The notes under the pieces are model-generated. The model saw nothing but the letters and a program-made list of their open reading frames with translations, was not told the origin of the DNA and ran no database searches. This document shows, piece by piece, positions 1-11,300 of a DNA stretch of 64,000 bases (within the stretch, counting starts at the first letter, position 1; every line of letters starts with the position of its first letter). The stretch is from Lutraria lutraria (lineage: Eukaryota; Mollusca; Bivalvia; Venerida; Mactridae), in NCBI GenBank assembly GCA_964023205.1, contig OZ026844.1:15052790-15116789 (forward strand), in the 5' to 3' direction. Made by a program: the position numbers and the translations under genes.

Positions 1-132
1 CCTAGGGAAAGACATAATTTGGACATTATTGACAGGTGGCCTTTATTCAGGTCATTTTGTTCTAAATAATCAATGACCATTTTTAAAAGAATGGCATTTA
101 TTCACAGGGTGGCCACTGACGAAGGTTTGACT
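1..132 (+). mobile_element. TA/CAGTCAAACC MITE, 5'-truncated by the window edge
   Basis: Matches the body and right end of the roughly 180-bp family seen complete at 62236-62416: the GGCCTTTATT motifs, TTTTGTTCTAAATAATCAATGA, and a degenerate GGTTTGACTATA terminus. The left terminus is outside the window. Confidence 0.8.
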
Positions 133-353
133 ATATCTTGTTGTATATTTTGTACCTCAAAACAATTTCCAGTACTAGGATGTAGAAAAACACTTGTTTC
201 TATGGTTATAAAGTTTGAGGTCAGACTCAAGGCTAATTTCCTTTTATGATGAGTTTAAGCTTTTTTATGCTTAAATAATGATGAAATGAATCATTCATGA
301 ACCTGTGAGCATAGTGGTAAATTGAAATCTGAATGTTTTAAATGTTTACATTT

Positions 354-429
354 CGAGGGTTCAACGCAACAGTGTCGTAACTCATATTGAAATAAGAACA
401 AGTTACGACTGTGTTGCGCTGAGCCCTCG
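354..429 (+). mobile_element. 76-bp hairpin element, copy A
   Basis: Starts CGAGGGTTCAACGC and ends GCGCTGAGCCCTCG. Two 29-nt arms flank an 18-nt loop. Flanked by ATTT on both sides, a 4-bp target duplication. Confidence 0.85.
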
Positions 430-777
430 ATTTGTAAATGTAATATTGTTTCAATCAGAATAATTTGAGGTTGAATTTGAGATTTGAGCTCAGAAACTCC
501 CTACTTTTATAACCTCAGGGTCTGAGCCTCTGAGGTATCATATTAGAAATTTCTAATTTCAATGTCACAAATGTTGTGATGTCTACCTCTCTGTCATAGT
601 GAACTAAGAACTGTTTTAGTCATTTTACACGTAACATCGTAGAGATCTATACAATATCTGTTTGTTTTATCAACATCTCTATGCCTTATCAAATAGTCTC
701 TTGTATCTTCTTAATTATGAACTAAATAAAGATGATAAATGAACAAGCCTTTTGTTTTCCCTGTTCATATGGCCACA

Positions 778-1020
778 AAGACCTGCCTTCATGGTTGAGT
801 AGTTAAGGTCACTGACTTCAAATCACTGTAACCTGTTACTGATAGAGGGTCGTGCATTCAAGTCCAGCTACTGACCATGTCCCTTATGTGAGAAAGTAGG
901 CAGTTGCTTACATGGAATGGGAGTCTAGTTCTGGTTCTACCCAGGAACGATGGTTAGATAAACTGCCCGCCTTATATGACTCAGACTGCTGTAAAGGGTG
1001 TAAGCCTCAAATAAACAAAC
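778..1020 (+). mobile_element. tRNA-derived SINE (family 1), plus orientation
   Basis: Degenerate tRNA-like head (CATGGTTGAGTAGTTAAGG, and CATTCAAGTCC as B box), then the family body with TATGTGAGAAAGTAGGCAG and CCAGGAACGATGGTTAG, ending in AAATAAACAAACA. Same family as 42432-42661. Confidence 0.75.
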
Positions 1021-1638
1021 AGAAGGGTCATGTCACATGAAGACCCCTCATCTCCTCCAATAAAATTATGTTATTATACCTCACCTCCATGTCACTGCCA
1101 CAGTTAACATTATTTACTCTTCCTGACGCCTATTCAGAAATGTGATATTTATGTAATGGTATGCTAAGAATTGTAGCTGGTCTCATAACAACATAAAATA
1201 TCAAGCCTGCATTTTGTTCTATTGATTTTATATCAGTTTCATAGATATAACCAGGAGAAGTAATGAGTTATCTCGCTACAACTAAAACTTTATTTTATAA
1301 TGAACACGTATACAACATGCATTGTTTTATGACAGAACATAGGAAACATAAACATAAACACAAATATTGTATCATCCAGTCTTTGTAAAGACACAGCAAG
1401 TGTGAATCTTATACACCGCTATAAAGGTGAACTAAAATGGAAAAGTGTAAAATGTTGGTTTCTGGAGTGTCAATACAGCCAGTTAAATGAAAAATCCTGA
1501 AAATCATGCACAGCCGAACAAGAGGCCTTCAACCATACAGTTTCCATATTTAACTCAGTTTGTATTAAAGAAAATCCTTAAGAGCAGAATAAATTGACCA
1601 TAACTTTGCCATTTTTAAGATATTTTCATCAAACAACT

Positions 1639-1644
1639 TTTATT
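1639..1644 (-). terminator. candidate polyadenylation signal AATAAA for THUMPD3
   Basis: AATAAA on the minus strand, 476 nt past the stop codon. A second AATAAA is at 1289-1294. Either could be used. No transcript evidence is available, so this is a motif-only call. Confidence 0.35.
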
Positions 1645-2119
1645 TTGTTCCGGAATTCCAGATATATATCCATAATACTGTCACCCCTCAGGTATACCAA
1701 TGGTACAAAATTCTGTACTTATAAGTGTTGTCCCAACAATATCTATATAACAATACCAGGATGTCATGCTTATTTCAGATGAACTTGTAATTGTTCATAG
1801 TATATAACTTCATATAATATTGAATACATTGACCTGGCATCCATATTAAAGCTAGAAAAAAGTAGTTACCCGGTACTTGACCAAAATATTAAGAAAGGTA
1901 GGTTGTAAAACATTTAAAATTTTTGTCTCAAATCAGACTTGTTGTACTTGGGATATATGATCAGTCCCCAAAATATTTTCAAGCTTTCACTTTTGCTCTT
2001 AGAAGCTGTGGCGTTGGCGCCAAAAAATAGCATTCATCAGATGACTGTAAAGATGTAACTGTAATTTTTTCTAGGGAAATGTATCATACAACACATGAAA
2101 CCTGACAGACATCAGTTTT

Positions 2120-2320
2120 CTATTCATTGGGTTGTTGATAGTCCTTATCCCCAGTTAGTTGCTTATCTGATTTCCCTCTAGGTGCGAATATTTCCCTATT
2201 ATCATTGGAGTTAAACAATCTATCAGTTCTGGTGAGAACATATACACCAGCCGCTAGCCCACCGATATTTATACCCAATGTCTTCGTTCTTGTCCAGTAT
2301 TTACCAAGGTGTTGTAATGT
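2120..2320 (-). CDS. THUMPD3: THUMPD3-like terminal coding exon 8
   Basis: 201 bp, residues 481-546 and TAG at 2122-2120. GKYWTRTKTLGINIGGLAAG and VYVLTRT align with HVWRKVDTVWVNVGGLRAA and VYLLIRT at the human C-terminus. A poorly conserved tail ending DYQQPNE follows. Acceptor AATTTCAG. Confidence 0.93.
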   Translation of the reverse strand, partial: TLQHLGKYWTRTKTLGINIGGLAAGVYVLTRTDRLFNSNDNREIFAPRGKSDKQLTGDKDYQQPNE

Positions 2321-5300
2321 CTGAAATTAATATATAAGTTATAACTGATGAAGAACCAACAATTCACAATAATCACTGTGTATTATACATGTATATATAA
2401 ACAATGAGTTACAGTAAAATGCCTGATTATGACATAAAACATTGTATATTTCTTATGAATATGTCAACCAGGAACCATACAATCACATGTTTAAGGGTCA
2501 GAAATTACCCTCGACTTATGATCTTTGATAACACCTTATCAACAGGTGCATATATGGAAAATATCTCAGGTCAGCAGTGCTATATACTGACAAAAAGAGG
2601 TTGCGACAAATAATACCCCTCTTTGAAAAGAGGTTGATTTTCATTTTTATGTGAAGAAGCCATAGGTTCCTTGTGGAAGCATAAATTAGCACTGGTTAGA
2701 ATACAGGCCAGGAAAACTGGTTAGGTGAACTGGCCTCTGTATATACATGTAACTGAAATTTTGTTGAAAAACAGTTTTCAACCCATTAATAAACTCTGAT
2801 CGCACATTACCATAATTATCAAAATTTGACAATGAACAGTTCATCCTTAAAACCTACTTCCTCATATAATTTTAAATTGATATAAAAGTTACTCACTTTA
2901 ATCATACACTTTTTATCCTCGGTAAGAAGACAACATCTTCCAGTGGAAGGTTTGCTAACTCTGGCCATTTCAAACAATACACCAGGATATAACCTCCAGT
3001 TGTCTACCTTGTTGCCAACTCTCACACCAAATGGCTAAAATGTAGAAAGTAACATCTAATACAAGCTTGTATATGGTCAATGTGTAACAAAATAAAAAGA
3101 GTTTTATTTTAGCAAGCTCAACAAATTTTCATGAATGATAATTATATACAGTAAAACCCTGGAAAACCGGACTCCCTGAAAACCAGACTCCCTGAAAACC
3201 AGACTCCCTGAAAACCGGACTCCCTGAAAACGGTCTCCCTGAAAACCAGACTCCCTGAAAACCAGACTCCCTGAAAACCGGACTCCCTGAAAACAGTCTC
3301 CCTGAAAACCAGACTCCCTGAAAACCAGACTCCCTGAAAACCGGACTCCCTGAAAACGGTCTCCCTGAAAACTGGACTCCCGGAATTCTCAGAACATCGG
3401 ACGAATTTCAAATTCTTCTTTTCTTCTGGAATTAATCTAAAGGTCTCTGAAAACCGGAATTCTCAGAAAACCGGACTTTTTGTCTGGTCCGGGAAGGGTA
3501 CTTAAGGACAAAACTCTAGTCTGGTTGGGTTTTCCATCATCTTTTAAAACCAGTAAAGCTACGTCTCTGTAATTTAGCTTACTTAATTTTGTCTTTCAGC
3601 AAAACCCGTACAGCAAGTTGTACCAATGAATGACTCATAGGGTCTTCTATAAAATGGTACCATTTTTATTAATGTACAATTATAAACATAAAAGACATTG
3701 CATTTTTTGTAGACCAGACAAGAATTTTGTCCATTAGTGTATAATGCACTGTATTATATCAGGCCTCAAGGCAATAAGAGAAAACATCGAAAACAACATA
3801 ACAAACATAAATATTTATGAACAGATAACAGTTCTAATCATCTTATCTTAGTCACTAATGATTTATTTATCCCATCAAGTGTCTATTTTCAAGATAACGC
3901 AAAATCTAAAAGTGTGACTATTTTGTCTGAAGGCCAAGTCATACGATATAATGCAGTGAAATGTATACTAGTATTACAGCTCTTCAAAGAAAGTCTGTCC
4001 CATAGAAACAAACGTATACAGTAATACTTAATAAAAAAAGCAGAACATATTCTGACAACATGATTTGTTGAATATAAAGAGGCTTTCCAATTATAGAGGT
4101 CTTCTGTAGGATACCACGCAAATCTTGAATTATTTTAACTTAATTAGCTATGCACACAAATAAATCATGACAAAATGGTGCTGTAGGATCAGTGATATTT
4201 AAAATAACACAGGTTTGGATCAGAAAGGTTCTAGTGTTTTGTTTTATCACTAGGGTTAAACATTGCATCAAACAATTAACCAGGGTAATTTGAAGACATT
4301 TCAGCTTAACGGTTAAGAAAGACCTCAAGTGTACACATTGGGTAGACCCAACGACCATCGACAGCTTACTCATATGTGAAATTCATCAATATTTGCAAAG
4401 CTTATAAATACATTGAAATGCTATTTTCAAATTATAATACAAATTAGAAATAATTTCAATAAATTTAACTATAATAACTAATGCACTACAAGATACAAGT
4501 ACATTGTAGTTTATTTATATACTTTAGAGTACAGTTATAGTCATTTCCAAGGAAACCAAACACTTCATACTTCATTGTGGCCCCCTTTGAAGAAAAGGGA
4601 GTATATTGCTTTGCACATGTCGGTTGGTCAGTCCGTAACCAAACCTTGCCCGACCAATAACTAGAGAAAGATTTAGCCTAAGCTGTTAAGATTGGTTGGG
4701 CTGTTGGTCATCACATGTAGATGACCATTATTTATTTTGAGGTCAGTCCATCAAAGGTCATGAGGGACCCTCTTCTTGCTATATCTAAACTTTGCTATAT
4801 CCATTACATAAAGAAGGGTTTGGTCAGGAAACAACTGGAACTTCACTATAACCCCCATTAACCAGTCTGTGAAATTAAGGTTTGAAATGTGGTTGCCCAA
4901 AACTGAAACTTTAACTGTTTTTTGTTTGATTTGTTAATGAAAAGTTGGTTGTCTGAACCAAAATTTTGGTTGTCCGATTGAAAAACTGGTTGTTCCAGAC
5001 AACAGAACAACCGCTAATTTCGCAGACTGGTTCACTATAACTAGGTTTTACTGAAGATTAAATACATACCAGATCAGTGAGAAAGACGTCTACACAACTA
5101 TCTCTGAGAGGTAGGTTACAAACATTCCATTTAAATGCATCTATAGACTGCCAACTCCTACAAACAGACAAAACAGTTATAAAGTTACAGCCCTGGTCAA
5201 GTGGTTAGTGCACAGGACTTGTAATCTGGCGGCGACCAAGGTTCGAATCTCGGTGGTGGCAGGTTATACACTTCTATGATAATTTGACAAAAATGTTGAT

Positions 5301-8300
5301 TTTCCTCCTTATAATGTGAAGAAGTTGCTGGTTCTCTGTGTGAAGGCAAATTAATACTGGTTCCCATCAATTTATAAACATATCATATTTATTTAAACTA
5401 ATCAAAACAAAATGATTAAGCCTGAGTCAGATACATTCACAGAAAGTTTGTTTTATGTTTAATTTAATCCAAATGGACCGTCCTTAGAAAATTGCTAGTT
5501 AGCAGTTATTTGATAAACTCATTCGTAAATCCCCAAAATTTTATTAGCAATTTTCACCAATTTTTATCTTCATTTCAGCTTTTTGTAATAATTACTTTAA
5601 AAAAAATTTGTACCTATGCTAGGATAAAAGTTTGGGGTCATTTTTTCAAGGTTAGCCCTAACATGAATATTATAATAATAATATACAACTATACATTGTG
5701 TGCTCTCACAATAAATTCTTATCAGATTCTTCGTTATTCAATTAAAATATCTTTTAATTGTAATTTAGTTTTCTTTATTCATACAATCAATCATTGATCT
5801 GTTGATTAAAATTCTGACACATGTCTCATTAGAAACTGCTGCAACATGAGAAGAAAATGTTCACAACTTTCATTTGATTTAAATTTATTGCAAAAAATAT
5901 TATCTCAGGGATGTAGCTTCAATTGGCACAGTGATAATCAACTAGATGATTGCTAGGTAGATTTATGGTAGCGTTTTTCATTAGTGGAGTGTTTCATGCC
6001 ATCATTGTGTTTCTCAATGATCGAAAACATACTCTCATTTTGTCTTACTTTGAATTTAAATCTCTTTTATTTGACAATGTAAACAGATGAATGCTGTGTT
6101 ACTTGATTATAACGCTAGATAGTGATTATATGGAATCTTAGCTACATGATTATCGTACTTGCGTCATATCGATTTCGTATTTATAACATCACAATTCTTG
6201 TTTTGTGACATACAATCAGCATTCTTGTTGTATTTGAAAATTAAAGAAAATCAAGTTACATCGTGAAGTGATTCCCAGCAGACTGGATGAAATATAACTG
6301 GTTTAAAATTCTGTTCAAAGAAAATTTATTACATAAACAAAACTCATTTCATCAACAACCTAGTAGTATAATATGTTCATGTCAGCTTGTTTGTTTGTTT
6401 CATCGGGTTTAACGCCATTTTCAACATTATTTCAGTCATATCGTGGTGGGCAGTTATCCTAACCAGCTTTCCTGGACTTCATTTAGGCCTTAACCAGTAC
6501 TAACCACATTCTATCCGTAAGCTTCTGCCAAGCTACCCCACATAAGTCAGAGGTGAGGACAATTTAACATAGGATGTAATATATCTATCTTCAGTCAAAT
6601 TTGTCACAGACAGTGTGAGCCTCGCCCGGGGTTCAAACTCACAACTACACGATCCGTATACAAACGTTCTAACCACTGAGCTAGCCAGACGGGCCTTTCA
6701 TATCAGTATAGCTGTCTACAAGGGACCTTTAAGTTAGTGGTTGTATGTTCATGGTCTCTGACTAGCAATCACTAGCCCATCACAGCTGTGAGTCACTGCA
6801 TTCATCCGTGCCAATTGAAGTTACCATACATCTCTGAGATCACCATGGTTACTAAGCATTCTTCCTCTTCCATGTAGAGATCAGGATGCCTCATAGACCT
6901 TACTTAGATGATAAGACAAGTATTACTTTCCAGATAGTTAAAAGTGTTAAAAACCCACTTTTTGGCTTAATCAGCTGACCATTACACTACAGACCCCCTA
7001 ACCACCCATCATAGATAACTAACGGTATAACAATATGATAGTTTGAATGTGTTAAAAAAACACACTTATTTTCAATCAGCTAACCCCTACACCACAGACC
7101 CCTAACCATCACAGATAACAATAAAGCTATATGATTGTATGATACTTACTTGTTTTTACTCTTAAGTTGTTCTTCTATAGCAGAGATGTTATCAGAACAG
7201 GTACGTACAGCTTTCTTTGATAAATCTCCACATATATGGGGTGAATACGGCCAAGCAACAATACTCTGTGAAGTGAATTAAATCATAATTAACAAACTAT
7301 ACTTAAGGACCAAAGTCTTCTCCGGGTTGGCGGGTTCGTGAATTTTTTAAAAACCAGTAAAGCTTCGTCTCTGTAATTTATCTTACATTATATTGTTTTT
7401 CTTTGAAACCTATTGGTAAGTTATATCAATAAATGACTCGTAGCGTCTTCTTTCCAATGGTACCATTTTTATCAATGCACGTTTATATAAAAACAATATA
7501 TTGCATTTTTTGTAGACCAGACAAGATTTTTGTCCTTGAGCATATAATTATTATCATTACCGATACAAAATCATAAAATCTCATCATTCTGACTGGTAGT
7601 AATATACTGAATACTGACTGATAGCCATTACTACAGTATAATCTTCCATTTGTACAAAGAAACATGTAGTCAGCAACAGATGGATTAAATACAAGTGTGG
7701 GACAATGGCTGAATGGTTAGTGTACAGTCAAGCCTGTGATAAAAGGCCATCTTTGGGAAATACAAAATGTGGCATTTACTAACTGGTGGCCTTTACTCAG
7801 AGGTCTTTTTGCTCTATAATCAATTACACAGTTTTTAAAACAATGGTCTTTATTCCCAGGGTGGCCTTTATTCGGAGGTGGCTGCTTACACAGGTTTTAC
7901 TGTATAAAGTTACCTGATTTCTCATCAGTTAAACAATATTTGGGTATTATCCTACAAACCTGAGCTAGTGACACAGAATAAAGGTGATTCTTTTAAAAAG
8001 TGTTACTAATTAATTAGACCTCTGAATAAAGGCCACCTTGTAAATAAAGGTGATTCTTTTAAAAACTGTTATTAATTAATTAGACCTCTGAATAAAGGCT
8101 ACCCAGTGAATAAAGGCCATTCTTTAAAAAACTGTTATTGATTAATTAGACCTCTGAATAAAGGTCACCCTGTGAATAAAAGCCATTCTTTTAAAGACTG
8201 TTAGTGGTTAATTAGAACAAAATGACCTCTGAATAAAGGCAACCTGTCAATAAAGGCCACATGTTGTCTTTCTAATGGGTGGACTTTGTTCAAGGGCTTT

Positions 8301-11300
8301 ACTGCACATTAAAATTAATTGACAGCAGTCATGAAGTCTTGTTCAGAAGCCTTCTATGTAATCCTTATTGTTGAATTACAGGAAGAATAATGTCAGGAGA
8401 AAACTTCCTCTATCACATAGAATGTAAACATTGGAAGGTTTTAAGCACATTTAGATATTGTATCATTTATTTACACAACTCTGTATCATTATAATGTCTC
8501 CAAAACAGGATTTATCTGACAAGATAAACAATTAATCTACACAAATATACATCTGAAACACTTTAAGATTAGGGATTTTCTTAGAAATGATAGACATAAA
8601 TATAATACATGTGTGTATATATGATGTAAATGTGAAAAGTAAACAAAAGTGAATCAATGAAATCATGACAAAAGGAACCAATAGCTCAGTTGATTTTTCT
8701 TACTATTTTGGAAGCATAGCCGATGGCGTTGGAATTGGGAATTTTATCAACTTATTTTAAAGAAATATTGTTTAAAAAAACTTTCGATTGGGAATTTTTA
8801 GATTAAAATTGAGAAAAAAGATACTTTTTTCAATTAGGCATATCGTACAATTTTGGCTATAATATTGTACAAAAACAACAACACTGTAAGTGATAATGGT
8901 TATATAACCGAAACATGATTCTGGTAGATAAAATACAAGCAGTGGAGTGACATTAAATTTTAACACAACTGTTGTCATGGTAATATCTTCAAAATACAAA
9001 ATTACAGGAATTGGACTCAGATTTATATTTATAATTCTTCAATCACCATTTAACTTAAATAACCCAATATATTAATTGCCGGAACAGATTAACCTCCGAA
9101 TCTTTCAAGTATATAACCCAAGCATAGATGAAAGAAAATGAACATTTTTTTACAGCCATTGGTTTGCTGAAACAGATCATTCATCCGCCGGAACTCAATT
9201 ATATATCAGTCAATAAATGTCTACTGTCCTAGACAGATTTCATGCAAGTTTTCAATAAAATCATAAAATTTGATTCAAACCTAAGTGACCTTAGAAGAGA
9301 AAATTAAAGTACAGTTTTAAATCCATACAAATATGAGAATGTCTTAACTTTATGATCACATAATTGAACATCAAATCCACCAGGGTTTGATATTCATAAT
9401 TAAATATAGATACAACAAGCTGATGATGTCAATAACTCTCTAGAAGCTAGATAAAACTGCTGTAGATTCAGTAAATTCATTAACTATATACATGTATCAT
9501 TGTATTTCTCAAATATTTCATTGTGTTTGATCAGATAACTGATTGATTTTATTTAGAACTGATACATACAGTGCAACCTTCCTACAACATCCATCAATGG
9601 GAAGGGGGAAATGGCTGTTGTAAGGAGGTGACTGTTGTTGAGAGAGTGAAAATAGAATAAAAACATCAATTTAGGTTGCTAGTATATGGGCTGTAATAGG
9701 GAGATGGTTGCTGTTCAGAGGCGTCCATTCATGGAGGTTTCACTGTATATCTAATATGATAATCATATCATATGAATAAATATATTTGTCATGTAGATAA
9801 ACCACTTACTTGTATAGGGATGCTACCAGAGCCACACATTGGATCACATACAATATCCCCAGGCTTGATATCACATAATCTGTGAACATAAAACATGCAT
9901 TGTAGCATAGTACATTATGTACATGTATGTAAAGTTAATAGTTAATGCAATTCATACAGTATGAATTTAGTAAATTTTATACACGAAGAAGTCAAGATCA
10001 CACTCAGGTTAATACACCAAACATGTATGACTGTGTATAGGATGGTGTGGTTTTATTGCCTTCAGTGTATAGCATCCCCATACCACTGTCAAAACAGTAC
10101 AATGATGCCCCAGAGAGCAACACTGTACAATAATTGAAGAAGATGAACATGATCAAATATCAGGAAGTTAAAATTTCTGAATCCAAAAATAAAAGTTACC
10201 CATTGACATTACACATTACACAATATATTAAGATAACATCTTACCTGAGCATACCGTGGGCGATAGTTGGTCTGAGAGTTGTAGGGCCAAAGTGGGATAT
10301 ATTTCTACGGTGTAAACTTTCTTTTGTCAGTCCAATACTAACAGTGACTTCTTGTCCTTCTATGCCTAAAATCACTTCAATGTCAAATTCAGTCATTTTC
10401 ACATTCCATCCAAAATATCTATATATAGCACCACCAAAGTTGGACGCAGCTGTCATGGAATCAAACGTATGATTTTCACCAGATCTATTACATGTTACTC
10501 TGAACGAAGGCATTAGTGGGTTCCAAGGGTTCTCTCTTACACGTGGTTTCTTAGCAACATTTTGACAATCTACAGCTTTGTCCCCTAGTTCGTTTACTCC
10601 CATTGTTTCAACAGTAGTATCAGATTTATTAAGATTTGCATCTTTCTCATTCTCAGCACTTTTGTCTCCTTCCTTTATGTCTTTATCAGTATTGAGTTCA
10701 ACAACTTCAGACACAGTATTTGAACCAGATACATTGGTTTTATCAGTGTCCATTGAATCACCTTTACTAGTAGCTTTATCCTTCCAACTTTTTCCTTTGT
10801 TCTTTCTTCCCCTCTTTCTCTTTTTCACTCCTTCTGTCTTTTGTCTCGGTGGAGGAAATGTAATCTCACCGAAGTCAGCCACAGGTTCGGGAGGCTGGTT
10901 CATTACAGGGTGCTCAAATGAGAAAAACTTTCTCCATATTCTTAAACCTGCAGGCCAATCAACATCTCCAACAAATTTACGCAATCGTTGAAGATTTTCC
11001 GTCTATGTAACAGAAGAAAGGGAAATTTTCAAAGAAATACTTATGAGTTTAGTTGCAAACATAATATTGAATATACATGTACCTCTTGAACATATCTGAA
11101 TATATGCACAGTAAATCTGACATATTTATCCTGTTTAAAACTGTAAAATATTCAAATAAATGAGCATTTATTGGGGGTAAACTTCACCAATTGGCCACTT
11201 ATGTTTGAAGACATTATTATGTATTGTCAAACTAGAGAAATATTTCTGAAAAGTTTTATACAATGATTAAAATATGCAGAAGTATAATATTGTCTATCAA

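Larger units (their letters stand above)
133..2119. other. THUMPD3 3' UTR and downstream flank
   Basis: No protein gene recognised. It contains one 76-bp hairpin element, one SINE and two AATAAA signals on the minus strand. The stretch 1021-2119 is otherwise unremarkable AT-rich DNA that includes the 3' UTR. Confidence 0.6.
3035..5069 (-). other. THUMPD3 intron 6
   Basis: Contains the 16-bp minisatellite (3155-3490), a GGACAAAA-TIR element (3500-3740), and a mollusc-style dispersed repeat at about 4560-5050 with GGGAGTATATTGCTTTGCAC and ATGTCGGTTGGTCAGTCCG. No gene recognised. Confidence 0.6.
5158..7149 (-). other. THUMPD3 intron 5
   Basis: Contains two SINEs (5186-5375 and 6391-6697). Between them and up to exon 5 is AT-rich sequence with no recognisable gene. 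Confidence 0.6.
7266..9809 (-). other. THUMPD3 intron 4
   Basis: Carries three MITE copies and one internally expanded MITE (below). The remaining stretch 8312-9568 is AT-rich without recognised features. Confidence 0.6.

Noticed and set aside
5194..5250. tRNA gene with good A and B boxes
   Set aside because: No convincing cloverleaf acceptor stem, and it is fused to a repeated SINE body. The same applies to 42444-42498 and 28968-29050.
10578..10991. 137-residue plus-strand ORF
   Set aside because: Antisense shadow of THUMPD3 exon 3.
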